Of a stretch of DNA of 64,000 bases, positions 21,005-33,631 are shown piece after piece. A program made the translations under genes and the position numbers. Position 1 is the stretch's first letter, and every line of letters starts with the position of its first letter. A model generated the notes under the pieces. That model did not search any database. It was given only the letters and a program-made list of their open reading frames with translations, and was not told the DNA's origin. Origin of the DNA: Eriocheir sinensis (Eukaryota; Arthropoda; Malacostraca; Decapoda; Varunidae); the NCBI RefSeq assembly GCF_024679095.1, contig NW_026111762.1:297378-361377 (forward strand), written 5' to 3'.

Positions 21005-21505
21005 GTTAAACAAGAACTGAAGAAGGATCTGGAAGGAGAAAAATTTGCCCTTTTAGTAGATGAGTCAACCGAATTTGGGACAGTGAACTATTTATGCACT
21101 GCAATACGTTACTGCAGCAAAAAGGAAGAGAAAATAGTAACAGTTTGTTGGTCTCATTCCTGTCAATGACGCAACAGGGAAATCATTATTAAAGCTGCTG
21201 TTACAAATCTAGTTTTAGAACTTGTTAACTGCATTGGCTTTGCAAGTGATGGTGCCTCAGTTATGACTGGAATTAATAACTAGTTTGGACCCGAATACAG
21301 GAGGAGCCTCCAGAGTGTGTGCAAGTAAAATGTATTTGTTACTCTCTGGTACTGTGTGCGCAGCATGCATTTGAGAGGCTGCCTTCATGCTTGGGAGTTT
21401 TAATTTCAGATACCAAAATGGTTTTCTAAGAGAACAGTAAGGAGAGCAGCTTACAAACAACTGTTTAAGATAATGGACCCAACTGAAGAAAGGAGAGGAA
21501 CCTCA
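21005..21505 (+). pseudogene. hAT-type transposase fragment
   Basis: Reads FALLVDESTEF, AIRYCSKKEEKIVTV, ELVNCIGFASDGASVMTG and, after frame changes, IPKWFSKRTVRRAAYKQLF then MDPTEERRGT. DEST and the GFASDGASVMTG block match hAT transposases of the ZBED/FAM200 kind. At least three stops or shifts are present. It is cut at 21510 by the Harbinger-like element. Confidence 0.7.
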
Positions 21506-21765
21506 CTGAGGCCCGTCTACACTATGCATCATGATGCGCGCAGTGTTGAATGGACGCGTTGAAAAACGAGGTTTTCAACACGATGCAGCGTAATGAACGC
21601 ACTGATGGACTGTTGCCATTTCAATGCGACGCGCAGTGTTGCACCAACCATCGTAGCGGGAGTATGGCGTGACACTTTTCCTGTGATGGTTCAGTCATCA
21701 TCCGCGCTTGCTTCCGCCAAACCCTTCGAGTGGACAAGGAGCAATACATTATATTTTATTGTTAC

Positions 21766-22097
21766 TGAAGCAACATCCATCCATTTGGAACATTAAATGC
21801 AAGGAGTACAAGATGAGGAACATCAGGAGTGCAAACTTGGAAACTATAAAAAACAGACTTGTCGAGTTTTATGAACTGTATAGTACGGAATGAGGATATC
21901 AATAAAAAAAACTGCACGCACTGAAGACACAGTTCCACAGGGAAATGTCTGCCATGAAAGCATCAAAAAAGTCTGGAGCTGGCACGGAAGACATCTACAC
22001 TCCGGAGTTGTGGTGCTTTGATGAGCTGCTTTTCCTGGCTGAGGGAGAACTCATACGTGCATCCACTTCCAACTTGGATGAAGGAGACACTACTTAA
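21766..22097 (+). pseudogene. MADF-domain protein remnant of a Harbinger element
   Basis: Reads HPSIWNIKCKEYKMRNIRSA, NLETIKNRLVEFYELYSTE, then after a frame change LKTQFHREMSAMKASKKSGA and IYTPELWCFDELLFLAEGE, with TAA at 22095-22097. This matches the MADF (Myb/SANT-like) DNA-binding domain used by Harbinger accessory proteins. An insertion or deletion around 21895-21915 breaks the frame. Confidence 0.7.
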
Positions 22098-22181
22098 CAA
22101 GTTCATAATTTTATTATGTGTACACCAGCAATAATAAAATTTTCATACATATAAAGATAAAGATATGCCAAAGAAAGATTT

Positions 22182-22184
<3 letters not shown>

Positions 22185-22222
<38 letters not shown>
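22185..22222. repeat. (TC)n microsatellite
   Basis: 38 bp of TC repeat between the MADF and transposase remnants of the Harbinger element. Confidence 0.95.
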
Positions 22223-22225
<3 letters not shown>

Positions 22226-22256
22226 GACTATATGTCGCACTTACGTTGCTGCCAGA

Positions 22257-22460
22257 CTAGGCTATATTTCCCCACATACGTTGCTGCCGTGGAACAGCTC
22301 CTTCCTCACTGAAATATTCCATGAACTCCTTCCTGATGGCTTTTGCCTCATTTGTGGGATGTCTCTTTAATCTCTCCACGGGAAGAAGCTGCCTATTATC
22401 ACGCCATGCCCCCGGTGTTACCACTCCATCTGCAATATTCCCACCGTCAAAGCTAATCAA
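22257..22460 (-). pseudogene. Harbinger transposase C-terminal fragment
   Basis: The reverse strand reads NIADGVVTPGAWRDNRQLLP then NEAKAIRKEFMEYFSEEGAV. The last block is the conserved C-terminus of HARBI1/ALP1-type transposases (AKxxRxxFMEYFxxEGAVP). The catalytic region is missing, so the element is not autonomous. Confidence 0.7.
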
Positions 22461-22589
22461 TCGGTGACTGACTCGCGAGGATGAGTTGCGTTGTGATGCA
22501 CTTCAGTCTGGACGCTAGTGTATTGTTTTCAACACCACTACTGCATCGCATGGCTGCAACATGATGCATAGTGTGGACGGGGCTTAACC

Positions 22590-23335
<746 letters not shown>

Positions 23336-23645
23336 TATTTATTTTGTTCCTCGGCACTACCACCAATGAGAAGATTTTACTATACATTTGACTAACTTTT
23401 TACATTAAGTTATTGTGTGCGTATGATCTTTTACTCAGTACCACTCTAGCTCAGTGTTCAGGACATATCGTGTAGTATTAGGTAAATTTAGAAGGGGAAT
23501 GATGGCGTATGGCTTTTTTTACTGCACATTTTTGGCTCCTTTCTGTAGTGCATCTGGCCTTTTGGGCTCTTTTTTTTTGTTGCCTTTGGCCTTTTTCTGC
23601 TTCAGTAATCTGGCAACCCTGCTCGAGGGCACTGCTCGATCGTGT

Positions 23646-23860
23646 TGACGGGGCTTAACGCAGAGCATTCGCCATTCTCTTAATCATTGCCTCTTCCGTC
23701 AAAATGGGCCTCTTGGCTGGCGTGTAGCTGTGGATATCACCGTCATGCATCCTGATTCTCATGGCTTGGGTGAACACTGAAGCCCTTGCCCGTGCCTGCC
23801 GCCGCTTGTGCAGATGAATGGATCGGCGACAGGCAGAGGTTATCGCCTGGTTAATAACTT
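23646..23860 (-). mobile_element. Harbinger-like terminus with coding fragment
   Basis: GTTGACGGGGCT followed by TAA (near 23646-23660) matches the right terminus at 22583. On the reverse strand, a frame ending at the TAA of that junction reads INQAITSACRRSIHLHKRRQ, ASVFTQAMRIRMHDGDIHSY and RPILTEEAMIKRMANALR. It is probably the last exon of a Harbinger-encoded protein. It is truncated at 23860 by a SINE. Confidence 0.45.
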
Positions 23861-24152
23861 TTTTTAAGTCTTCGCCTGTAGCGCCAGTAGGCTTTCTTCA
23901 GGGGCATGGTGGTCGGGCCAAGCCCGTCATGGCGCAGATAATTTTTATAGTGGCGCCATTTATGCTAGGCTCATGCTGCCCTCCAGAACTCATTCTTGAT
24001 TCACTTGGACGGTTTCTTCTTGAGTCCGGGTGGTCTTAGGCCACTCGAAGGTGACTGAAAAATCCCAGGTAGTAGCGGGCGGATTCGGACAGACGTCGTC
24101 CATGGCGCGGTGAATGCGGGGCCCACACACTAACCACTCAGCCACCATTATC
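23861..24152 (-). mobile_element. tRNA-derived SINE, near full length
   Basis: On the reverse strand: TGGCTGAGTGGTTAG (box A), GTCCGAATCCGCC (degenerate box B), the core GGGATTTTTCAGTC and CGAGTGGCCTAAGACCACC, then GCAGCATGAGCCTAGCATAA, ATGGCGCCACTATAAAA, GGCTTGGCCCGACCACC and a short A-run. It has the same architecture as the copy at 48766-49144. Confidence 0.85.
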
Positions 24153-24154
24153 TA

Positions 24155-24539
24155 ATAAATATATAAGAAATAATTATTTCCGGTAAGATAAATAAGATTC
24201 AATTATTATCGCAACATTAGCCGGGTTAAACAGTCAGCAAATTATTAGTTCAGAAATATATTCATACAGTACTGCACTATCCATGAAACAAGCTTCAGCC
24301 AGGAGCTCAGCAAGTTCTGCGACAATTCCTTGTGACAATCAGAATGGGTATTGACTGACGGAATCATTACATAACATTTTTTAAGAAAATATTTCTTATC
24401 CTGTAGCAAATTTTATAGACTCGTATAATTGTGCGAATTGTGGCGATGAAACAATTAACCTGATACTCTTCCGCCGTTGTGCGATGGGAGAGGCCGTTTC
24501 CAGGTTTGTCACGGGTGGAGCGTTTCCACATTATCTCTG
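24155..24539. other. No gene seen
   Basis: Unclassified sequence without coding or repeat support. Confidence 0.4.
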
Positions 24540-25110
24540 GATCCATAGTGATACGATAGAGATTGGTACACCAATCTAATCTCCTCTCCTAATAAATCAG
24601 CTTCCTCGAGATTGGGAGTTTTGTATCGTCTCCATTATGTTTTCATCCTCACAGATCATGTCCATAAATAGGGGCCTTGTCCGCCCTCGTCCAGGGTATG
24701 CATCTCGTGTGTGTGTGTGTGTGGGGGGGGCCCTCCATACATAGTAGTCAAAGGCTCTACGTCAAATCAACTCCTCTTACTAGCAGTCTTCTACCTCTTA
24801 ATTAAATTCCGCCGCAATGTTGCCTCTTATATCGTTATTTCCATGCTGACTGCTCTTCCGAACTTGCTAACTACACGCTTCTCCCCCTCGCGTGGCCACG
24901 CTGCAATACAGTTGCAACTCTAGTTCATCCCTCTACTGTACAAATTCTAAGGGCAAGGGTTAACCAACATCTTCATTCTTTCATCCTTCTCACTGGTACT
25001 ACTCTGGAACAGGCTGCCTGCCTATCTATGTGTTTCCTCGTGCTTACGACTTGACCTCCTTCAATAGGGGAGTATCAAGGCGCCTCTCCACTTGAAATTA
25101 ATATCTCTTT
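24540..25110 (+). mobile_element. LINE family A, decayed 3' copy
   Basis: Matches 58460-58990 throughout: the AGCTTCCTCGAG block, GGGGCCTTGTCCGCCCTCGT, the CTCCTCTTACTA block, TTCCGAACTTGCTAACT and the YDL-coding tail. A (GT)n insertion at 24708-24723 and many substitutions leave no open frame. Confidence 0.8.
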
Positions 25111-25762
<652 letters not shown>

Positions 25763-25854
25763 AATCGCCGTGCTGTTTGAGGATCACCAAGGCCTTTAGT
25801 GTGAAGGATAATGATGGCTTTGCGTCGGTCTTGCGACTAAGGCAAGCATGACTT

Positions 25855-26321
25855 ACTGCGACCATCAAATCCCTGGCGCCAAGTTGAACACAGGCTCGAA
25901 ACGCATCATACTCAGTAATGGATACATGTGCGTCATCACGATCAGGAATACCAACCATTCTGAGGCGACTAGCCACACTAGACTCATTTTCACATCCATC
26001 GTGCCCAGGTGTCAAAGAGAGAGAGAGAGTTTGGTTTAGTCGGCGGTCATATGCCATATGCCGGAGAGACATAAGGGGGAAGGAAGTATAGGAGAAGGGA
26101 ACAGGCCCCAGGAGACGGGACACAACCCCCGATTAATACCTGGTACCCATTCACTGCTGGGTGGACAGGGGCGTAGGTTATCGGAAAGCCGCCCAAGTTT
26201 TTCAACTCCGCCCGGGAATCGAACCCGGGCTCTCTCGATTGTGAGCCGAGTGTGCTAACCACTGCACCACGAAACCCCCACAGGTGTCCGATAAGTTAAT
26301 GGCGAGAGTATGAAGTGTGTC
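25855..26321 (-). CDS. Candidate exon interrupted by a SINE
   Basis: On the reverse strand, TTTTCCTTAG ends at 26322 and an open segment follows. It is broken only by the SINE at 26014-26280 and its target duplication. After the SINE it reads [36 protein letters not shown] and LMVA, then a GTAAGT donor at about 25855. No stop occurs in that frame if the SINE is disregarded. I do not recognise the protein. It could be a host exon disabled by the SINE or a decayed transposon frame. Confidence 0.35.
26014..26280 (-). mobile_element. tRNA-derived SINE, complete, with target duplication
   Basis: The reverse strand begins GTGGTGCAGTGGTTAGCACA (box A) with GGTTCGATTCCC (box B). The body contains GGGCGGCTTTCCGATAACCT and TGGGTACCAGGTATTAATC. 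The end is a short (TC)n tail. It is flanked by the perfect 8-bp duplication CAGGTGTC at 26006-26013 and 26281-26288. This is a different family from the SINE at 48766. Confidence 0.9.
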
Positions 26322-26322
26322 C

Positions 26323-26629
26323 CTAAGGAAAAACATAAGTCATTATTGAGGTTTTATTTGAGGAAGTTTGCCATCAAACGTCACATGGATTTTATATACA
26401 TATTATATTATCTATTACTAAATGAATCTGGTAATCATTTTAGTCAACAAGTACACAACAAACTGATTTCCATTGCCCGCAAATTCTTACACATGTTATC
26501 ATCTATTACGCAACAAAATTAAATAATTGATCTCCAGTTACGGTGCGTCCTCCACTACAGTCCTGAATTTGGCCTTATTATATATGAACGTGATGTTAAC
26601 CCGTCCGCTGCGATTAGCACGGATTTTGC
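26323..26629. other. No gene seen
   Basis: AT-rich. A TTAACCCGTCCGC motif at 26593 resembles possible element ends elsewhere. Confidence 0.35.
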
Positions 26630-26835
26630 CTTCACTGGTAGCCTGTTAACACATACTCCCAGGTCTTTCTCTGCCTCTGTAGTGGATAGTGGAGTGTTTC
26701 ACATGTGGTATTGGTGTGCTGGATTTCCCCTCCTAATTTGCATGGCTTTACTTTTCTTCATTGAATTGTATCAGCCACTTTTTGTTCCATTCCTGTAGCT
26801 TGGTGATGTCTTCTTGTAGGAAATCCGCAGTCAAG
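26630..26835 (-). mobile_element. CR1-type LINE reverse-transcriptase fragment
   Basis: The reverse strand reads LQEDITKLQEWNKKWLIQFN with EEK following, then after a frame change TEAEKDLGVCVNRL. This is the segment after the YADD box of CR1/L2 reverse transcriptases. The fragment is short and broken. Confidence 0.7.
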
Positions 26836-26839
26836 GGAT

Positions 26840-28096
26840 TGAACTGGTTACCGTATGAAGAGATTGCTGTTACTTAACGAGTCGCTCTTTAGATAACTAC
26901 AATCCTTTACATACCGAACAGCTCCATAAATAACTACATGACTACCTAATTTGCTGAGACGTCATCAAGTTAATTATGAACACAAACGCAAGTACATATT
27001 TGTATCTACCTGGCTGGTGTATTAAAGGGCAAGGTAAATACATGCACGCTGGCGCAGACCAACACACACTCGCCTCACTACTGAGAGGTTAGTTTACTAT
27101 ACCACTGTGGATACCGTCAATCATATGGGGGGGGCGGCAGAGAGGGCGAGGCGGAGGCGGCAGGGAGGTCAACTGGTGAGCGCGCGGGAAGGGTCACGGG
27201 GTTACCAATGAGGTCTTTTAGTTCAGCGAGCTGCTGTGAGCGGCCACCAATAATACCCTCGTTTTAATATTTTATTCTCGTCCTGGCTTGCTTTGACACA
27301 GAATCTATATTTATCAGTTTTTACATTCTTGACACGGAAATACCGTGGAGCCTGACGCAAGCGACAATCAGGGCAGGTTCGATGGCGAGAAGGCATCTCG
27401 TCTCTTGTTGTCTGGGTCAATGGGGGTGACGCGGCTTTTAAACGGTCCTCAGTGATTTGTCGTCTCCAACCAGCAGGTGGACGTGGCTTATTTTTGTCGA
27501 CAAGTAAACTTTCCTACAGCCAGAACACACGCGCGGGTAATAACAATTAACACGGAGATGCTTGACTAATATGAAAGTATGAAATATGCAAGTATGTGTA
27601 CACTGATGTGGGCGAAGAGGTAGTGGTAGTGTTGGAGATAGCGACTAGCTAGACAAAGCAAAGTGTTATGAGTATAAAATACTAGAATAACACTTAGCGG
27701 GTAGCAGGCGTTGACCATAATAGGGACACCGATACCACCAGCAGCAACAGCACAGCCTCAGAAGCACAGACCGCCACAAGGCAGCAGCACAATGGAAAGG
27801 ACAGCATGTTCAATCAGTGATGTTTATGATTCGAAAAAAAATGTAAATGTTAAACAAGAAATTTTTTCTTTTTTTTTTTTTACAAAAGACAGTGCAAGGG
27901 CGTAAAAAAAAAAAAAAGCCCGCTACTTACTGCTCGTAATGCCGCCATCTTTATTTTGATGTCATTCAAATGCCCTCAAGTAACCCCCCGGGCGCACCAA
28001 GCTTATTTCAATTAGTTTTGGCAAGTATACCTGAAAAGAAGTCTTTAAGTTTGAAGTCACCCATTAGCTAGTGAGTTTAGTTGTGATATCACTGCT
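26840..28096. other. No firm gene; one small reverse frame at 27223-27420
   Basis: A 65-codon reverse frame (27223-27420) reads MPSRHRTCPDCRLRQAPRYF then DKYRFCVKASQDEN. The CxxC could be half a zinc site, but I recognise no family. A homopolymer-rich patch lies at 27834-27916. Nothing else is supported. Confidence 0.3.
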
Positions 28097-28739
28097 TCAC
28101 CAATCTTTAGTAGCTAGGGGCCTTAGGGTCAAAGTATTTACAGGGTGGACAAAAGCGCCAAACTTCCCGTGTGACTTTATTTGGTCACAGTGATCAGTTT
28201 TAGAAGGGGAGCCCAGTGCTATCAACTTCCGGTGGCGGCCATCTGGGATTTTGTCAAAATTGCTACCACTGGAGCTGACCGGTTCTGCTATTTCCCATAT
28301 TATGAATTCCACCTGAACTATTTATTTGATGTTGATGTCTAATAGTATGTTATTGAGGTCAAGGAATCTGAATTGGATGTTTAGATGTTTCTTAGAGCAA
28401 TAGATTTTTTATGATATTTTAAATATTGTGTCATATAATGGACAAAAAATGGTTTTATAGAAATATTTAGTACCATAAAATTACATTTACATAATTTTCA
28501 GATATGAGGCACACAGGAAAGTGCAAAATATATGAATATCTATAGCTGGGATAGTTTCATGTTGCAAACAAACCTTATATTACTACCAAAAAGCTACCAT
28601 CCTGTTTCTTTGGCTCTACCGAACATTTTTAGAATTGTTTCATTTGTTAATTAGGAGTCACATTTACAGTTGAAAATTTTACAAATATAGCAGCCATATT
28701 CTACGATGCAAACATTTTAGCAAGTGATACATCATGTAT

Positions 28740-30190
28740 GACATTGCTCATGGGCTTGCTGCGGTGGCATCAGAGAATTGTCTAGAAGTTTTGGAAAAAG
28801 TCCATCCTTGCTGTAGCCCTTCCTTCAGGTTGTTCGACAGACTCTCCATATCTCTGATGTGCACAGCTACCCATCTTGAGTGGTTTGGATGATCTAATGC
28901 AAACCACCATGGAGCCATTTCTTGCAGGCATTGTACATAGTGTTCATTGTTTCTCTCTCTATGGGAGCGAACAAAAGCCAACCCTAATAATTTCAGTTCC
29001 TGAATCATTTGCCAGAAGTGGAAGGTGGGGCTACTCTTTTCCATCCTTGTTTTCCATGTACCCATATCTTTACCATCTTCTTTCAACTGATCATATGCTT
29101 CTGATTTCAGCTGGGCAAGCGCAAGAGCAGTAACTTGGTGAGCACGACGTGTACGCTTCAAATGACTTGCATGGATGTAAGAATCTGCTCGCCCAGGGGT
29201 TGCGATCCCACTGTCAGTCAACAAAGTAGTTCATCCAGAATCATCCAAGAGATCGCCCACCATTTTACAGAAATTCATTTCGGTATGCAGTCCACCTAAC
29301 ATGGGAACGGGTTGATTTTCACCATAAGAATGTGGCCATGCCCACTGAACATACTTGGCTTTTTTGAACATACTTGGCAAGAGCAAAAAGCGGTTGATCA
29401 CATGCAATTACAGGTTCATTTTCTGGGTTCAAGTATTCAGTGATCTTCTTGGTGACATCATGAGTATGCTTGACCATTGAGATGGATGCAGGCCTCTCTT
29501 GAAAAAGTGGAAGTAGGGCACCAATACAGTGGAGTGCTTTTGTATTCCTTCGCTTCTGGGCAGAGTGATATGCGGCCCATGTCAGACATGTATTGTCATC
29601 TTAATCTTGGTCATTTACCAAGAGCTGTAATGTATTTTCAAGCCATGCTTTCTCATCAAATAATACGTCAATAGCAGCTGGTATCGGATTGTCCGGTACA
29701 GCCTGTTTCTTCGGAACCTTCAAATCTTTCACAGAGCATGGTATGGCAGGAACAATGGAATAGTGTTCTGGCAGCTGTATTGGGCCTACAACTTCGATGA
29801 AGTTGATTTTACCCCGGGATTCTGACTCCGATTTTCCTTGGTCCGCTTCTGTTACTGCCTGGAAGATGCTGATTCCTGTACCGTGAAAGGATCCTTTGGC
29901 TGTCTGGGTTGATGGATCATGGTCGAGGTTGTCAATGGTTCCCACTGTATTCATAGATTCATAGGACAGACTATCCCATCAGCTTGATATTTTCTGTCAC
30001 AGAATAGGCCATTTTTTTCTCTATCTGGAGCATGCGCTTGTAGCTTATGCTCAGCCCCAGGGTGTGAAGATGCTCAATGAGAATCTTATTTATAATCTGT
30101 GTGTGGATCTTGACTCCCAAATACAAGGGCAAAGGCATTTCTCTGGACCGGCCTGTCCTATTTTGCTTTGTGTCACGATCTTGTTTCTTT
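28740..30190 (-). pseudogene. Uncharacterised multi-copy gene family member, broken
   Basis: Reverse-strand blocks in order: LPLYLGVKIHTQ, HTLGLSISYKRML, TIDNLDHDPSTQTAKGSFHG, GTGISIFQAV, LNPENEPVIACDQPLFALAK, HASHLKRTRRAHQVTALAL, YVQCLQEMAPWWFALDHPN, RWVAVHIRDMESL and, in a shifted frame, PPQQAHEQ. I recognise this series as a protein repeated many times in cnidarian and arthropod genomes, with no function known to me. About 450 residues remain. Breaks: frame changes around 29950-29960, 29340-29370, 29225 and 28780. High copy number suggests a mobile-element passenger, but I see no TIR or RT. The gene ends about 15 bp from the start of a forward LINE. Confidence 0.6.
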
Positions 30191-30204
30191 GATGAATTCT
30201 TTAT

Positions 30205-32150
30205 TTATATTGAAACCCAAACGGTGGAATAACGAAATTCAAAATAGCCTATCTCCTAAAAAACGCGTATACAGTAGATACATATCAACTTTAGAGTGTG
30301 CCTGACAAACTAGAGTTGGAGAGAATTCGCCGCGAAACCAAGAAATTAATAAAACGAAGCAAGAAAAATCTTGAAGAATATATAGCGAAAACGAGTAAAT
30401 CTAATCCTAAAGAATTTTTTAACTATGTAAATAATAAAAAGTCACTCACTTGTGGTATCGGACCGCTTGTTAATGATAATGGTAACCACACGAACGATGA
30501 AAATGAAATGGCTACAATCCTAAATAACTTTTTCACATCCGTATTTACCGACGAAGATTGTTTATCACCTCAACCGCCGGAGGTTAGAAGGACTGAAAAG
30601 ATGTTAAGTGGCGTGCTCATCGTAGAAAGTGACATTTTACGCACAACTGAAAAGATTAAAGTATGCAAAGCTCTTGGTCCAGACAAAATTACCCCTAGGG
30701 TCTTAAAAGAAATCAAACAACAAATTTGTAAACCGCTCTCCATCATATTCAATAAATCTTTAACAGCTGGAAAAATTCCGTCGGATTGGAAACTTGCAAA
30801 TGTCACACCAATTTTCAAAAAGGGGGACAAGTCTCATCCAGGAAACTATCTACCAAGTAGCCTGACGTCGATTGTTTGTAAGTTAATGGAGACTATCATT
30901 CGCGACAATATGGTGAAATTCTTCGAAGAAAATAATATAATAAATAATTCGCATTATGGCTTCCGTAGTAAACGTTCGTGTTTAACTAACTTACTTGATT
31001 TTTTTCATTATATTTTTGAGGTGTTCGATGAAAGCAGATCAGTAGATATCATATATCTGAATTTTCAAAAGGCATTTGATAAGGTCCCCCACCAACGATT
31101 GCTCAGCAAACTATTGGCGCACGGTATATTGGGTAACATTCCTAATTGCCTTGTGGACTGGCTCTCTGAGCGGAAAGAGAGTAGTTCTAAATGGTGTTAC
31201 ATCTAACTGGCCCGATGTCAGAAGCGGCGTACCTCAATGCTCAGTGCTTGGCCCCATGCTTTTCTTAATTTATGTTAATGATATAGATGATGGGCTCACT
31301 TGAAAAGTATCAAAATTTGCTGATGACCCAAAAATTCCAAGTAAAGTAACTGCGACACTCGACGAAGAAGCTTTACAATCAGATCTAGATCGACTTGCAC
31401 GTTGGGCCAATCAATGGCAAATGAAATTTAACATTGACAAATGTAAAGTGTTGCACATCGGAAAAAATAACAATCGCGTTCGGTACATAATGAATGGCCA
31501 ACAACTTTCTGCAGTAAGTAAAAGGATCTTGGAATCACTATATCAAGCGATTTAAAGCCCGGTCAGCATTGTTCAGAGGTAGTTAAAACTGCAAACAAAT
31601 TGGTTCGCTTCATCGGACGAGTCTTCAATAATAAATCGGAAAAAGTATTATTAAAACTGTATAATTCATTGGTTCGACCCCGTCTAGAGTAATGTGTACA
31701 GTTTTGGTCTCCCTATTACAGAAAAGACATAGAAAAGTTGGAACGGGTCCAACGAAGAGTAACAAAGATGATTCCTAGGTTGAGAAATTTCTCATATGAA
31801 CAAAGGCTTAAAGAAGCAAATTTATTCAGCCTATCAAAACGAAGAATGCGAGGCGATCTGATAGAAGTGTTTAAAATGTTTAAAGGATTCAGTGATATTA
31901 ATGCGGAAGATTACTTTACAATTGATCGATCAAATAGAACAAGAAAAAATCACAATGTGAAGATAAGTGGTAAAAGATTATCGTCGCACGAAGCTAAACA
32001 CTTCTTCTTCAATCGAGTTGTTAATGTTTGGAACTCTCTTCCTTGTGATGTCGCTGATAGTACAACAGTTACGGCCTTCAAGAACAGATTAGACAAGTAT
32101 TTTGAATCCAACCAGCAACTAAGATATTACTCATTGTCGCAATAACGTTA
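30205..32150 (+). pseudogene. CR1/L2-type LINE reverse transcriptase
   Basis: Reads KPKRWNNEIQNSLSPKKR, ETKKLIKRSKKNLEEYI, CKALGPDKITPRVLKE, IPSDWKLANVTPIFKKGD, HYGFRSKRSCLTNLL, NFQKAFDKVPHQRLLSKLL, then GVPQCSVLGPMLFLIYVND, FADDPKI (the YADD-box variant), WANQWQMKFNIDKCKVLHIG and the C-terminal VQRRVTKMIPRLRNFSYEQ to TAA 32145. Frame change near 31175, in-frame TGA at 31301, further breaks near 31530-31690. The 5' end, with ORF1 and the endonuclease, is absent. The tail is paralogous to 13515-13978. Confidence 0.85.
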
Positions 32151-32394
32151 AGTTCTTTCGAATACTGGTGCCCTTGTCCGCTTTTTATCGCCCGGTTAGT
32201 GGTAGCAGTAATGGTAGTTCTTTCCTCTTTCCTACATAATTTCCATGCAGTTTTTCCATGCTGCATGGTTCTTTTTCCTTTCCTGCCAGCTTTGGCTGGA
32301 AGGATGGGGGACGGGGAGGAGCCTTCGCCTTTGCTGTCCTTTCATCTTCCACCTTTGATTAGATAGTTAGTGTAGCTTGTCACAAACAGCCTCG

Positions 32395-33403
32395 TAAGGA
32401 CCAGCACCTCTGACATGCCCCGGTCTGATAACAGAAGCTGTATGGATATATATTATGCTGACGACGCGACACAAATAGTGACCTCCAACGGTACCCTAGA
32501 CCACCATGACGCCCTGGTCGTGCGGGAGGCGAACAGACTCAACACATTTGAAAAAAAATGGAAGATCAAAACAAACATAGACAAGTTCGCTGTGGTCGCA
32601 CTCGGCAGGAAAAAATTAAATGACATACAAATACAGGGCAACACCATCTCCCACCAAAAACAATGCCAGATATTAGGCCACACAGTGACATCCACCGGCC
32701 TGATCGTTAAACATGTCAACGACAAAACCATGAAAGTTAAAACAGCCCTCACATCACTAAACAGATTCTGGCACTTCACAGAGCGGCTCAAACTGTATCT
32801 AGTAAAGACTAAGATACTTCCTATACTAGACTACTCACCCACCCCGACACATGGCTTCCCACACCAAGATGTTACAGCTTCAGAGGCTGCAGAAGAAAGC
32901 GCTGAGATTTGCCACCGGACAGAAATACCCGTACACGGAAAACACAGCAGCACAACACCGCAGACTCGGAGTACAACTACTACTAGTCAGCACAAGGCTA
33001 CGGGAGGCGGCCGGAAAGATATGGGAGAAGCTAAACCAGCAAGACGACGTGAACTACACCCACGTCAAGGAGCTTGACGGCAGCACGAACTTGGTCCACC
33101 CCTGGTTTCCGCGCAGCTTGAAGTCACTACGAGAACAACCGCCCACACATCACTTCACACAAGTGACGCCATAGCTTAGCTTAGCTCTCTACACACAAAC
33201 AATCCAAACACACACACCCCCAGCACGCCGGGGGTATACAAATAAGGTGCCCGATAAACAATAACTACACCAGAACAACTAACGAACCTACACCATACAA
33301 CTGTACACTCCTACTGTCTTTCCTATTCCCCACCTGTACCTCACCACTAACCCACTTCCTCTTCGTACTATACCCTTGATTAAAAAAAAAAAAAAAAAAA
33401 AAA
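32395..33403 (+). pseudogene. Jockey/LOA-like LINE 3' part with poly(A)
   Basis: Starts inside the RT at IYYADDATQIV, continues KKWKIKTNIDKFAVVALG, LGHTVTSTGLIV, KTALTSLNRFWHFTERLKLY and KTKILPILDYS, then after a frame change near 32850 MLQLQRLQKKALRFATG and HPWFPRSLKSLRE, stop at 33174. A ~23-bp A-run at 33380-33402 ends the insertion. It is 5'-truncated, has a single frame change and looks fairly young. The clade is inferred from the Y-A-D-D context. Confidence 0.8.
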
Positions 33404-33627
33404 AAGCAGGTCTGCTGTTGTTTGTTCTTCCTTTGTGTTTTCTTTGTGTTTCCTTTGTGGACAGTTGTTAGGATCATACACCTACGATCCTAAAATCTGT
33501 CCACGATGGAGAGAGACTAATGCGTGTCATCACCACTCATGTACGGGCCTTCCCCCACCCCCACTAACTGTTGCGGCGAGCGTGGGAACGCGTCTCACCT
33601 CACGCCAAATACCACAAGTTTCACTGC
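33404..33627. other. No gene seen
   Basis: Unclassified sequence between the LINE poly(A) and the piggyBac-like element. Confidence 0.4.
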
Positions 33628-33631
33628 TTAA

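Larger units (their letters stand above)
21511..22583. mobile_element. Small PIF/Harbinger-type element, 1.07 kb
   Basis: Inverted termini: GCCCGTCTACACTATGCATC at 21511 and its counterpart ending GTGTGGACGGGGC at 22583, with one or two mismatches over ~23 bp. Inside are a forward MADF remnant and a reverse transposase C-terminus facing each other, the classical Harbinger two-gene layout reduced by an internal deletion. The right flank is TAA. A matching 3-bp duplication on the left is not visible. Confidence 0.7.

Noticed and set aside
20598..21007. A TIR element ending in CGGGTTAA at 21007
   Set aside because: TTAACCC-like motifs also occur at 22584, 26593 and 61324, but no two are paired as inverted ends at a sensible distance.
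26210..26280. A tRNA gene call from box A and box B
   Set aside because: The tRNA-like head continues into a SINE body with a target duplication and lacks a mature acceptor stem.
28097..28312. 71-codon reverse frame near the uncharacterised gene
   Set aside because: No recognisable motif and not in line with the conserved blocks upstream. It may be part of a repeat but cannot be supported as coding.
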